Positions 7,703-15,469 of a stretch of 58,487 bases of DNA are shown here, one piece after another. The notes below the pieces were generated by a model that was not told the origin of the DNA, ran no database searches, and worked only from the letters and a program-made list of their open reading frames with translations. This DNA is from Natrialba magadii ATCC 43099. GTDB taxonomy: Archaea > Halobacteriota > Halobacteria > Halobacteriales > Natrialbaceae. Position numbers and translations under genes: made by a program. Numbering within the stretch: the stretch's first letter is position 1; the number at the start of each line of letters is the position of its first letter. The stretch spans positions 1-58,487 of the forward strand of contig NC_013925.1 in assembly GCF_000025625.1 (NCBI RefSeq), written 5' to 3'.

Positions 7703-8481
7703 CGAACCTCACCGACTTCGGCGTCGAGGTCGGCGACGCCCCCACTGGCGAGCCGGATCCCCAACCGGAAACCGACCCCGAGCCGAGCGAAGAACCGAGC
7801 ACCGGCTACCCGAACGGTCGCTGCCCGGCGATCGCGAACGGCACTCGGCGCTGTCAGAATCCCGTCTCGCGGATGAACTCGGCTGGCGACTACTGTGGGA
7901 CTCACGCCAACCAGGCCGGTCCCGTCTCGATCGACAGCCACCCCGAGCTACTCGTCCGCTGGCTCGGCAACGTCGACGGTCGCTCCGCGAGGTGCCGCGC
8001 GATCCAGGGCAATGGCGAGCGGTGTACGAACGACGTTGGTCCGCTCGAGTACTTCTGCGGGATGCACGAGGACGTCGACTGCGAGATGGTCGACGACCTG
8101 GACGACGACGAGCTCGACGTCGAACTCATCCGGACGGCGCTGCACACCGTCGCGGGGCTAGAAGACGAACCGCTGACCGTCAGTGAGGACGGCATCTGGT
8201 TGCCCGAGATGTACCGGATGCCCTCGAACATCGTGATCCGGACGCCGACCGCGACTCACCAGGCGACCTCAAGCGGCGACGGGTGGCGGAAAGCGGTGTA
8301 CCCACTCGTGAACGTCGAGGACTGGGATTCCGAGAACCTCGAGCCGGAGGAGGGAACCGACGAACTGCGGAACCCGGAGTGCGTCGAAGATGGGCCGAAG
8401 GTCGGCCTCAAGGTGTACGGCGGCGATCAACGCTGGTTCCCGGTCGAGATCGTCAACGGAGGTGACTCGACCGATGCTTGA
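7699..8481 (+). CDS. Protein with two Cys/His zinc-finger repeats
   Basis: A 260-residue protein started here at GTG 7699, which overlaps the previous TGA; GTG 7690 is an alternative. An acidic, proline-rich leader precedes two related C-x8-C-x~13-C-x2-H modules, one around residue 44 (CPAI...RRC...YCGTH) and the second about 60 residues later (CRAI...RCTN...FCGMH). An acidic C-terminal domain follows. Duplicated fingers suggest nucleic acid or protein binding. No family name can be assigned. Confidence 0.7.
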   Translation: MTNLTDFGVEVGDAPTGEPDPQPETDPEPSEEPSTGYPNGRCPAIANGTRRCQNPVSRMNSAGDYCGTHANQAGPVSIDSHPELLVRWLGNVDGRSARCRAIQGNGERCTNDVGPLEYFCGMHEDVDCEMVDDLDDDELDVELIRTALHTVAGLEDEPLTVSEDGIWLPEMYRMPSNIVIRTPTATHQATSSGDGWRKAVYPLVNVEDWDSENLEPEEGTDELRNPECVEDGPKVGLKVYGGDQRWFPVEIVNGGDSTDA

Positions 8482-9325
8482 GAGCAGTCAGTTCCTTGGG
8501 ACGCATCGGTACAAAGAGCCGGAAGACATCCAGGCCCGCATTGGCTACTCCGACCCGCCGACGCACGTCTCACTCTTTAGCGGCATCGGCGGGTTCGATC
8601 TCGGGTTCTCCCGGGCAGGGTTCAAGAACCTCGTCGCGGTCGAGGCGAATCAGGACGCAGCCGACACCTATCGGGCGAACCTGATCAACGACTGCGAGAA
8701 CTACGGCCAGGACGAGCCACCAGTCCTGATGGAGCGCGACATCACGAAGGTCGCGACGTGGGAGATCCTCGAAGCCGCCGGCATCGGCGTCGGCCAACTC
8801 ACCGCGGTCTCCGGCGGGCCACCCTGTCAGGGGTTCAGCCATATCGGGAAGCGCGAGGAGGACGATCCGCGCAACGAGCTCTACCTGGAGATGGTCCGGA
8901 TCGTCCATCAAGCCAAACCCGTGTTCTTCGTGATGGAGAACGTCCCGGGGCTCGCGACGATGCACGACGGCGAGGCGATCATGGAGGTCTGCGAGAACTT
9001 CGAGGCAGGTGGCTACGAGGTGACCTGGGACAAACACGATGCCGCCGACTACGGCGTCCCGCAGCACCGAGAGCGCGTGCTCGTCATCGGCAAGCGCGTC
9101 GACGTGATGGGGATGCCCGAGGAGGGCAACCCGCAGTTCCACATCGGCGCGAAGCCCGGCGGGATCAAGCACCCGGAGTTCTTCCGAGAGCGTCACGATC
9201 TGAAGGAGCCGGACCAGGCGACGTTCGATGCGTTCACGAACGACGACCCCGAGACGCTGGACGCCCTGATCGAGCAGGTCATCCAGGACGGGATCCATCC
9301 AGAAGGAGGGCAGGGCGATGACTGA
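8474..9325 (+). CDS. C5-cytosine DNA methyltransferase, short form
   Basis: A 283-residue protein with classic m5C methyltransferase motifs: motif I LFSGIGGFD at 34-42 (SAM binding), motif IV GGPPCQGFS at 114-122 with catalytic C118, motif VI MENVPG at 154-159 and motif VIII QHRERV at 197-202. Expected motifs IX and X and a target recognition domain are not visible in the remaining 80 residues, and full enzymes are usually longer than 320 residues. It may be inactive, need a partner, or be a divergent minimal enzyme. It may modify viral DNA to evade host restriction. Confidence 0.88.
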   Translation: MLESSQFLGTHRYKEPEDIQARIGYSDPPTHVSLFSGIGGFDLGFSRAGFKNLVAVEANQDAADTYRANLINDCENYGQDEPPVLMERDITKVATWEILEAAGIGVGQLTAVSGGPPCQGFSHIGKREEDDPRNELYLEMVRIVHQAKPVFFVMENVPGLATMHDGEAIMEVCENFEAGGYEVTWDKHDAADYGVPQHRERVLVIGKRVDVMGMPEEGNPQFHIGAKPGGIKHPEFFRERHDLKEPDQATFDAFTNDDPETLDALIEQVIQDGIHPEGGQGDD

Positions 9326-9638
9326 AGAGATCGACGTCCACGTCACGGCGACGGCGAAGTCGAAGGCGTTCCGGATGTACACTGAGCGTGAGCTCGTCGA
9401 CATCGCCCGGTCGGCGTACCGCGGCGATCTCCGAACGTTCCAGAAGGGCAACCAGAGCGAGTTCCATGCCCTCTCCGAGGACTACGCGGTGGTCATCAAA
9501 CCCGAGAACGGCGGTCTGGTCGTCATCACACAGATGCACCAGCACGAGGACTACAACCGCGCTGAGGTGTACCGGTACGTCGACTCGATCCGGTCGGCAT
9601 CCACGGACGATCGAGGTGATCGGCGTGTCGAAAGCTGA
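9318..9638 (+). CDS. Hypothetical protein
   Basis: A 106-residue protein directly behind the short C5 methyltransferase, overlapping it by 8 bases. It starts MTEEIDVHVTATAKSKAFRM and contains a compact alpha/beta region (EFHALSEDYAVVIKPENGG, LVVITQMHQH). It shows no C5-methyltransferase motif IX or X, so it is not an obvious missing subunit, though the tight linkage makes a partnership worth testing. Confidence 0.7.
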   Translation: MTEEIDVHVTATAKSKAFRMYTERELVDIARSAYRGDLRTFQKGNQSEFHALSEDYAVVIKPENGGLVVITQMHQHEDYNRAEVYRYVDSIRSASTDDRGDRRVES

Positions 9639-9744
9639 GATCGAGCGGTTGCTGTACTGCGACCACTGTGTCGGCGACACGCTCCACCACCTGGACGATG
9701 ACGACATGTGGACCTGCTCGAGCTGTGGGCGGTGGTCGACATGA
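9625..9744 (+). CDS. 39-residue zinc-ribbon protein
   Basis: A very short frame starting at GTG 9625, six bases after GAGGTG. It encodes MSKAEIERLLYCDHC, then about 16 residues, then WTCSSCGRWST. Two CxxC knuckles 17 residues apart are a textbook minimal zinc ribbon. Its stop overlaps the next ATG, and its start overlaps the preceding gene. The clean motif argues that it is a real product. Confidence 0.65.
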   Translation: MSKAEIERLLYCDHCVGDTLHHLDDDDMWTCSSCGRWST

Positions 9745-11087
9745 TCTCCGAATGGACCGGCGACATCCACGAGGGTGACGCCGAGGAGGTTCTTGCAGAA
9801 CTCCCCGAGTCCTCGGTCCACTGCGTCGTCACATCTCCCCCGTACTTCGGGCATCGCGATTACGGAGTCGACGGCCAGATCGGCCTCGAGGACAGCCTCG
9901 ACGAGTTCATCGAATCACTCGTCGACGTCGCGAGCGAGATCCGGCGAGTCCTGCGGGACGATGGGTCTTGGTGGCTCAACCTCGGAGATTCCTTCGCTGG
10001 ATCCGGCGGCGCAGGTGGTCAGTGGGGCCAGAACGAACACGGCTCGGCGACTCGTCTCGCGGACGCTGGTGATGCGTACAACGGCCCGCTGAACACGAGC
10101 AACATCCGACGAAAGTCGAAGATGCTCGTCCCTCACCGGGTGGCGATTGCTCTCGAAAACGCCGGCTGGATCATCCGCGCCGACGCCGTCTGGACGAAGC
10201 CCAACGGGATGCCGAGTTCCGCACACGACCGTCTGAACGAAAAGAAGGAGTTCGTGTTCCACCTGGTTCCCGAGCCGCACTACTGGTTCAACCTCGACGC
10301 CATCCGCGAACCCCACTCTGAGGCGTCGCTGGAGCGGGCTGGTCGGCACGACCAGGCGAAACGAGGCTACCCGAGTAACGACCACTCGCTCGAGCCATCG
10401 CGGTTCTGCCACCCGAACGGCAAGAACCCGGGCGACATCTTCGAGATCAACGCCGCGCAGTTCTCGGACGCTCACTTCGCAGTTTTCCCCGAGGAGCTGT
10501 GTAAGGACCCCATCAAGTCATCGTGTCCTGAGAAGGTTTGCGCTGAGTGTGGAACGCCGCACGAGCAACTGACCGAGGAGATCGACCCGTGGAACGTCGA
10601 GAGCCCCGATCGCGAGCAGCTTCGCCGGGCGATCGAGGTGTACAAAGCGTCCGATCTCACGGAAGATCACCTCGAGGCAGTTCGTGCGTACGGGTTCGCC
10701 GACGCTGCGGCGGGGAAGAACCAGAACCGCTCTGGCCTGAATGACGAGCGCGTTCAGCAGCTCGCCAGCGAGGCGAAGGACGTCCTCGAGGGGTACTTCC
10801 GCGAGTTCACGACGACGTACGAGCGCCACATCGGGTGGGAAGCCGCCTGCGATTGTGAGACCGACGAGACGAACCCGGGAATCGTCCTGGACCCGTTCGC
10901 GGGCGCCGGCACAACCTGCCTTGTAGCAAAACGATTCGGCCGACGGTTCATCGGCGTAGACCTAAATCCGGAGTTCGTTGCGATGGCCCAGCAGCGGATC
11001 GGCCTCGACGTCGACGACCCTGATCTCCTCCTCGACGAGGACGAAACGAGCCTGAGAGAGTTCATCGAGGTCGGTGATACCCCGTGA
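9741..11087 (+). CDS. Beta-class DNA N-methyltransferase
   Basis: A 448-residue amino-methyltransferase. The catalytic motif TSPPYFG (31-37) precedes the SAM-binding motif DPFAGAGTT (384-392), the order of beta-class enzymes that methylate N4-cytosine or N6-adenine. An unusual insert in the middle carries a zinc-like cluster (CPEKVCAEC, then CDC about 100 residues later) that may serve target recognition. ATG 9741 overlaps the upstream stop. The TSPPY form leans toward N4-cytosine but does not decide the base. Probably protects viral DNA. Confidence 0.88.
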   Translation: MISEWTGDIHEGDAEEVLAELPESSVHCVVTSPPYFGHRDYGVDGQIGLEDSLDEFIESLVDVASEIRRVLRDDGSWWLNLGDSFAGSGGAGGQWGQNEHGSATRLADAGDAYNGPLNTSNIRRKSKMLVPHRVAIALENAGWIIRADAVWTKPNGMPSSAHDRLNEKKEFVFHLVPEPHYWFNLDAIREPHSEASLERAGRHDQAKRGYPSNDHSLEPSRFCHPNGKNPGDIFEINAAQFSDAHFAVFPEELCKDPIKSSCPEKVCAECGTPHEQLTEEIDPWNVESPDREQLRRAIEVYKASDLTEDHLEAVRAYGFADAAAGKNQNRSGLNDERVQQLASEAKDVLEGYFREFTTTYERHIGWEAACDCETDETNPGIVLDPFAGAGTTCLVAKRFGRRFIGVDLNPEFVAMAQQRIGLDVDDPDLLLDEDETSLREFIEVGDTP

Positions 11088-11659
11088 CGACCGAAAACCC
11101 GTACTTCGAGGAGGTCGCAGGCGGGATCACCGTCGGAGCGAACCGCGCCTCCTGGGACGACCGGGCGATCGAAGTCCTCGAGCAGCGAGAGGAGCTCGTC
11201 CAGGAGTACGCTTGGGCGATCCCGAACGAGGAGGCGATCGAGACGGTCGCCGAGCACGCGCCGATCGTCGAGGTCGGCGCTGGCGCGGGCTACTGGGCGT
11301 GGTGCGTCGAGCAGCTCGACGTCCGGATCGCTGCGACCGACCCCGAACCACCCCGGCCGAACACCTACACGGAGATCATCACCAAGACGGCGACCGAGGC
11401 GATCGAGTGCGCCCGCGAGATCTTCGTCGACGGGTACACGCTGTTCCTCTGCTGGCCTCCCTACGGCAACGAGATGGCGGCCGACGCCGTCGAGGCCTTC
11501 GAGGGCGACACGCTGATCTACGTTGGCGAGGGCCGCGGCGGCTGTACGGGCGACGACCGGTTCCATCGACTCCTTCACCAAGAGTGGGAGCTCGTCGAGA
11601 CGGTCGCGATCCCGACGTACCTCGGCATCCACGACCGGCTGGAGGTTTGGTCACGATGA
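11084..11659 (+). CDS. SAM-dependent methyltransferase-like protein
   Basis: A 191-residue protein with a Rossmann glycine motif EVGAGAGYWAW near residue 63 and an aromatic-proline motif LFLCWPPYGN near residue 120 where the catalytic NPPY-like loop is expected. It overlaps the beta-class methyltransferase by four bases. It resembles class I methyltransferases found in phages, but the substrate (DNA, nucleotide or protein) is unknown. Confidence 0.7.
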   Translation: MTTENPYFEEVAGGITVGANRASWDDRAIEVLEQREELVQEYAWAIPNEEAIETVAEHAPIVEVGAGAGYWAWCVEQLDVRIAATDPEPPRPNTYTEIITKTATEAIECAREIFVDGYTLFLCWPPYGNEMAADAVEAFEGDTLIYVGEGRGGCTGDDRFHRLLHQEWELVETVAIPTYLGIHDRLEVWSR

Positions 11660-12420
11660 CCGTCTTCGAGGACGAACTCAACGATATGACGTCGACGGCG
11701 CGGGAGCTGATCCCCGACGTCTTCGGCGTTCCGCAGGAGGCGATGATCGAGGAGTTCCCCTACGGGACGTCGTTCCCGTACCGGACGGACATCGCCGGCG
11801 TTGACCTCGAGATGGACGTCGTCGAGCAGCGCCGAAGCGACTTCTACGGCCTGACACCGGTCAATACCGAGTGGCGGTTCCTGAAGTCCTACCTCCGCGC
11901 CCGCCGACTGTCGCCACTCTCGAAGAGCGCGTGGCTCGACGAGTCGAACTACCGGACGCCGGTCGAGATCTGGGACTGGCTCACGCAGAGTGGGTTCATC
12001 CAGTTCGACACGTTCGCTCAGCCGGGCGAGGTCCAGGACATCCCGCTCCACGGCGACCAGTGGGCGTTCGAACTGAAGCCGCGGGACTGGGAGAAGGCCC
12101 TCGAGCAGGCTGAGCGAGCGGTCTACGGCGTCGGGATGGACTATCACAAGCAGCGGATGGAGAACGCTCGCGACGATCTCCCGTATTCCCCCTACCAGCA
12201 CGGCGGTTACGCCGACTTCTGCGTCGTGATCATGGACGCCGACCACGTCGACGAACCGCTCGATCACCTAGACGAGTTCGAAGAGAAGGGCGTCGGTCTC
12301 GCGAGCCTCGATCGAGACGAGCTCGAGGTCCACCTGGAGCCCGATCGCCAGGAACCCCGGCGCTGGTCGCGGAATCGCATCGACCTGAACGAACGCACAC
12401 TCCCAACAGACGATGACTGA
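11656..12420 (+). CDS. Hypothetical protein, possible PD-(D/E)xK-like fold
   Basis: A 254-residue protein immediately after three methyltransferase-like genes. The block TDIAGVDLEMDVVEQ (near residue 36), followed about 100 residues later by WAFELKPRDWEKALEQAERA, resembles the D...ExK...Q arrangement of restriction-type nucleases. A later strand DFCVVIMDADH could complete the core. This assignment is tentative and rests on pattern only. It could equally be a virus-specific helical protein. Confidence 0.55.
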   Translation: MTVFEDELNDMTSTARELIPDVFGVPQEAMIEEFPYGTSFPYRTDIAGVDLEMDVVEQRRSDFYGLTPVNTEWRFLKSYLRARRLSPLSKSAWLDESNYRTPVEIWDWLTQSGFIQFDTFAQPGEVQDIPLHGDQWAFELKPRDWEKALEQAERAVYGVGMDYHKQRMENARDDLPYSPYQHGGYADFCVVIMDADHVDEPLDHLDEFEEKGVGLASLDRDELEVHLEPDRQEPRRWSRNRIDLNERTLPTDDD

Positions 12421-12628
12421 CTTCACACTGGACACGGACGGAACCGACCTGGTATCGAATCCACTCGAAGACATGATGCGGCGGCATCACGAGGACGTGG
12501 AGCGAGCGTATCACCTGGGTCTACTCCACGGTATAAACGCTCAGTCGATGGCCGAGGCGAAGCGCGACGTCATGTCGTTCGAAGACTACCCCTGGTCTCC
12601 AGAACCGGAGCGTGATCGCGATGCCTGA
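12413..12628 (+). CDS. Hypothetical small protein
   Basis: A 71-residue acidic protein starting MTDFTLDTDGTDLVSNPLED. It contains a histidine-rich helix (MMRRHHEDVERAYHLGLLHG). Overlaps with both neighbours place it in the early operon. No family recognised. Confidence 0.65.
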   Translation: MTDFTLDTDGTDLVSNPLEDMMRRHHEDVERAYHLGLLHGINAQSMAEAKRDVMSFEDYPWSPEPERDRDA

Positions 12629-12902
12629 GTGGGAGTTCTGCGCGAAGATCCACGAGGACTGCGGCGGCGTGGTCCGGTGGGTCGAGGCAGTCGACACGCC
12701 CGGCGTCGGATACCAGGGTGAGTGCCTCGGCTGCGGCGAGACGGAGATCGTCGTCGAGGCGATCATCCCGATCGAGGACCTCGGCCCGAGCGACGTCCTC
12801 GAACTCAACCCAGCGGACCTCGACGACCTCCGCTGGGACTACGATGCGGACTTCGACGAGAACCAGGAGCGGCTGCTTCAGGAGGTTCCGACCGATGGCT
12901 GA
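12621..12902 (+). CDS. Hypothetical zinc-binding protein
   Basis: A 93-residue protein starting at ATG 12621 (MPEWEFCAKIHEDCGG); GTG 12612 is an alternative. Cysteines at 7, 14 and the pair CLGC near 34 could form one zinc site in the N-terminal third. The remainder is acidic. It overlaps its neighbours by 8 bases. Confidence 0.65.
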   Translation: MPEWEFCAKIHEDCGGVVRWVEAVDTPGVGYQGECLGCGETEIVVEAIIPIEDLGPSDVLELNPADLDDLRWDYDADFDENQERLLQEVPTDG

Positions 12903-13254
12903 CCAAGAGATGCTCTCGGCGTTCGGCGCTGGCGACCTCGACAACGTCGACTTATCGCTTCCGGAGGATGGAATCGACCTCGAGGCCAAGCAGGAGGTCG
13001 AGGCATACGCCGAGCGCGTCACGACCGGCGGCTGGGAGCTCGTCAACATCTCCTCTGACCGCGTGTCATGGTGGAATCCGGACGGCCACGAGACCTACTG
13101 GATCGAGCGGAAGAAGTCCGGCTGGCACGGCGTCCGCAGTAAACGAGACGTCCGACCTCACTACACAGAAGACCTCCAGGAGGCACTCGACGGAGCCGCC
13201 GAGTGGATGGCGGACCATCCGCTGCGGGACGTCGTCGACGAGGCCGATGACTGA
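12895..13254 (+). CDS. Hypothetical protein
   Basis: A 119-residue protein starting MADQEMLSAFGAGDLDNVDL. The core (YAERVTTGGWELVNISSDRV, SWWNPDGHETYWIERKKSGW) looks like a small beta-sheet domain with many tryptophans. It is coupled to neighbours by ATG/TGA overlaps. No family recognised. Confidence 0.65.
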   Translation: MADQEMLSAFGAGDLDNVDLSLPEDGIDLEAKQEVEAYAERVTTGGWELVNISSDRVSWWNPDGHETYWIERKKSGWHGVRSKRDVRPHYTEDLQEALDGAAEWMADHPLRDVVDEADD

Positions 13255-13600
13255 CCCCAGCGTGTTCGTCCGTCGCGACTGGAAGCAGCACGTCGAGTCG
13301 CACCGTCGTGTCATCTACGAGCGGGCGGTCGTCGACGGCGACGAGATCGGGCCGGGCGACGTCCTGGCGACCAGCCGCGAGTACGTTGACCCGGCGATCG
13401 CGGGCTCGGTTCACGTCTTCGAGGTGGACTGCGTCGTCTACTCCGCCGACCGCTACAAGATCCGGCCCTCGTCGGGCGGCTACCAACTCCTCGAGGACCT
13501 CGTCGAGATGCCCGAGTGGGTCCCCGCCGATCTCCTCGTGGGTCGTCGTCTCCCGGCGGACGTCATCCAGTACGTCGACGGCGAAGTCGTCGTGCGGTAG
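13247..13600 (+). CDS. Hypothetical protein, last gene of the early operon
   Basis: A 117-residue protein starting MTDPSVFVRRDWKQHVESHR. It contains a beta-rich segment (DEIGPGDVLATSREYVD, HVFEVDCVVYSADRY), possibly an SH3-like or PUA-like barrel, but no family can be named. It ends the long overlapping gene run. The boundary inverted repeat starts 19 bases later. Confidence 0.65.
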   Translation: MTDPSVFVRRDWKQHVESHRRVIYERAVVDGDEIGPGDVLATSREYVDPAIAGSVHVFEVDCVVYSADRYKIRPSSGGYQLLEDLVEMPEWVPADLLVGRRLPADVIQYVDGEVVVR

Positions 13601-13618
13601 ACTGCGGTTTCTCGCCTC

Positions 13619-13668
13619 ACCTTATCAAACATCTAACCCGGTATGCACCCTCTAATGTTTGATAAGGT
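13619..13668. repeat. Boundary inverted repeat, copy 1
   Basis: Perfect 14-base arms, ACCTTATCAAACAT at 13619-13632 and its exact complement at 13655-13668. The 11-base core arms shared by all four copies are separated by exactly 24 bases. This copy lies between the end of the early operon and the gene at 13883. See copies 2-4 at 50.33, 52.11 and 56.16 kb. Candidate centromere, operator or module boundary. Confidence 0.85.
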
Positions 13669-13767
13669 CATGACTCTCCCCGCCGATCCGGCCCGCCTTC
13701 TCTGCCGCTACAGATTCGAGTTCTGACAATACTCTTATCAGTGAATAACCGGTAATCACGCACTAAC

Positions 13768-13786
13768 GCGCTCCCACGCAAGGAGG
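13768..13786 (+). repeat. GCTCCCACGCAAGGAGG motif, copy A
   Basis: GCGCTCCCACGCAAGGAGG, one of four near-identical non-coding motifs (others at 51722, 52952 and 56652). CTCC and GGAG can pair across a 7-base loop, placing a Shine-Dalgarno-like sequence in a hairpin, yet no start codon follows closely here. The surrounding 13670-13882 stretch contains no gene. It probably holds the promoter of the gene at 13883 (TATA-like sequence near 13831). Confidence 0.6.
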
Positions 13787-13882
13787 ATAGTTACCCCAGA
13801 GCTGCAAACCCACCCCGAGAATCCGTATACTGCTAAAAGTCACTACGGAGGGGTACGCGGAGCAACCTTCTCAGCTACGCAT

Positions 13883-14467
13883 ATGTCAACCAATCCCAAG
13901 TCAAACGAACGAACCACTCTCCTGGAATGCAAACATCCGGACTGCGACGAATACGGTCACGTCTGGGAGTTTCAGGAGGAGTACTGCTCGAACAGATGTA
14001 ACGTCCGGCACGAGGGCCGGAAGGAGCTCGCGAAGCTGATGTACGACCACTGTCTGTGCTTCAGCTGCTTCCGCGAACTCAAGACGATCGAACCACCAAA
14101 GCCCGAATTCGCCTTCGACGAGGACGGCTACGGTTGGACGCGCGACGAGGAGACGGGCGAGCCGACCCTCGAGTACTACTCGCAGGAGGTCACTCGCCAG
14201 GTCGCCGTCGGCTTCCAGCACCTGACGCCGTTCGCGTCGAAGGGCGAGAAGCAACGAGGCGACCACGTCGGGTGGGGAACGATCTGTGGTCACTGCGGTA
14301 ACACCGACCACAAGTTCCACTACCCAGACCCGAGCAACCGCGACGTCATCGGCCGTCTGGTAAGCATTCTGCTGGCCGAAGACGACGTCGTGATCGACAT
14401 CGAGACGCTGCACCGAGAGTACGAACAAACCACCGACATCCAGCTGGCGGTCGGCAGATCACTCTGA
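13883..14467 (+). CDS. Cysteine-rich zinc-binding protein
   Basis: A 194-residue protein with many cysteines: CKHPDC, CSNRC, CLCFSC near residues 16-60, and a late CGHCGNTDHKFH. The N-terminal set looks like two interleaved zinc sites and the C-terminal set another. It lies alone behind a 280-base gap that carries the boundary repeat and motif A, so it probably has its own promoter. A regulatory role at the early/late border is possible but inferred. Confidence 0.75.
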   Translation: MSTNPKSNERTTLLECKHPDCDEYGHVWEFQEEYCSNRCNVRHEGRKELAKLMYDHCLCFSCFRELKTIEPPKPEFAFDEDGYGWTRDEETGEPTLEYYSQEVTRQVAVGFQHLTPFASKGEKQRGDHVGWGTICGHCGNTDHKFHYPDPSNRDVIGRLVSILLAEDDVVIDIETLHREYEQTTDIQLAVGRSL

Positions 14468-14494
14468 CGCGATCGCCGTTCCAGTCGACGCCTC

Positions 14495-14869
14495 ATGTCT
14501 ACCGATTCCCACCCCGAGAGCGACATCCCCAGAGATCCATCTGCCTACCGCGCGACCCTGCACTTCAAAAGCCGGTTCGAGGACGCCTTCGACGACTACA
14601 ACCGGCACCTGGACGGCGAGATCGTCCGGCGCTGTATCACCGAGGGCGAGCTGACTCAGCAGGACTACCACACCTCGCTTTTCGAGTCAGTCATCGGCGG
14701 CGTCACGTATCGAATCGTCGTCAACCCGCGCAACGGCACCTGTGTCAGCGGGTTTCCGGTCGCGATTGACTGGCAAACCGCTCTTGACTCTGGGCGTTGG
14801 ACTAGGATCCAACTAAAAGAAATTGAGGAGTTCCTCGACGCCAAGCCCAACCCCCGCCAGCGCTACTGA
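14495..14869 (+). CDS. Hypothetical protein
   Basis: A 124-residue protein starting MSTDSHPESDIPRDPSAYRA. The middle (YHTSLFESVIGGVTYRIVVN, then GTCVSGFPVAIDW) resembles a small beta-rich fold. It follows the Cys-rich gene by 27 bases. A GC-rich hairpin 27 bases after its stop may end transcription. No family recognised. Confidence 0.65.
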   Translation: MSTDSHPESDIPRDPSAYRATLHFKSRFEDAFDDYNRHLDGEIVRRCITEGELTQQDYHTSLFESVIGGVTYRIVVNPRNGTCVSGFPVAIDWQTALDSGRWTRIQLKEIEEFLDAKPNPRQRY

Positions 14870-15110
14870 TCGCCCTCCATAGTCCCGATGACGCCCCCGC
14901 GATATTCGCGGGAAACGGTCGAGGGACCTTGATTCGCGCGTTCACATGCTCCTGGCCTCTTCGAACGTCGAGGCGATCGGGCATCGTCACCACTCCATGA
15001 TGCTGGCCAGCACTGTCGACGTCGAACGCCGTTCCGTATTCCCCCGGCGCTCGCGATCCGACAGGTCACCACTGGCTCGCATCTACCCCTGCCCGTTACA
15101 GAGCAGCTGC
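14870..15110. other. Gene-free stretch with hairpins
   Basis: No credible gene on either strand. A perfect hairpin at 14896-14912 (CCCGCGA, loop TAT, TCGCGGG) sits inside a wider GTCCC/GGGAC pairing (14882-14886 with 14933-14937). This may be a terminator or RNA structure after the gene ending at 14869. The rest up to 15110 shows no clear signal to me. The tRNA-like sequence begins right after. Confidence 0.6.
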
Positions 15111-15188
15111 GCCCAGGTCCGTTCGAGGCCAAGAACACCGTCGACGCACGTCGACGACCAATCGGCGGTTCAAATCCGTCCCTGGGCA
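15111..15188 (+). tRNA. tRNA-like sequence, probably degenerate or a mimic
   Basis: The 3' half is a convincing T-arm: GGCGG, loop TTCAAAT, CCGTC at 15164-15180. It is followed by acceptor strand CCTGGGC, which pairs perfectly over 7 bp with GCCCAGG at 15111-15117. A D-like arm GTTC/GAAC (15121-15136) is present. The anticodon arm (CGTCG/CGACG, 15139-15156) has an 8-base loop, and the linkers between arms are one or two bases too long, so the anticodon cannot be assigned. It may be a decayed tRNA, a tRNA mimic or a relic attachment site. The antisense reading gives the typical spurious RDGFEPP peptide seen opposite tRNA genes. Confidence 0.5.
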
Positions 15189-15214
15189 TCAACCAATATC
15201 CCTGGTAGTCATGA

Positions 15215-15469
15215 ATGAAAATAAAGCAAACGGCACGAGCGTTGGCCGGGTTCGCGACAGTTATCACACTACTGGCGCTGATCGTGGCCGACACGGTACA
15301 CCCGCAGATCGCTCTCGGAACCGACGACAAGGTGATCCTGATCACGCTGATCGGCGCTCTGCTGGGTGTCGATCGCTTGCTCAGAGAACTCCCTCTCATC
15401 GAGGAACTCAGCGACGGTCTCAGTATCGAGATCGCGCCAAACAGCAAGGAGGATGACGACGATGATTGA
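15215..15469 (+). CDS. Two-helix membrane protein, holin candidate
   Basis: An 84-residue protein with two hydrophobic segments, about residues 8-28 (ALAGFATVITLLALIVADTV) and 40-52 (VILITLIGALLGV). A charged, very acidic C-terminus ends in DDDDD. This size and topology fit a small holin. ATG 15211 starts another frame, and 15215 is in frame with the membrane protein. It overlaps the next membrane protein by 8 bases. Lysis function is inferred from topology and position only. Confidence 0.6.
   Translation: MKIKQTARALAGFATVITLLALIVADTVHPQIALGTDDKVILITLIGALLGVDRLLRELPLIEELSDGLSIEIAPNSKEDDDDD

Noticed and set aside
15111-15188. Attachment site for integration into a host tRNA gene
   Set aside because: The integrases are 28-35 kb away and the element has a full acceptor stem at both ends. 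Attachment sites normally carry only a 3' tRNA part beside the integrase gene.
14863-15447. 194-codon leftward frame with RDGFEPP-type peptide
   Set aside because: This peptide is the familiar artefact of reading the antisense strand of a tRNA T-arm. It supports the tRNA-like call instead.
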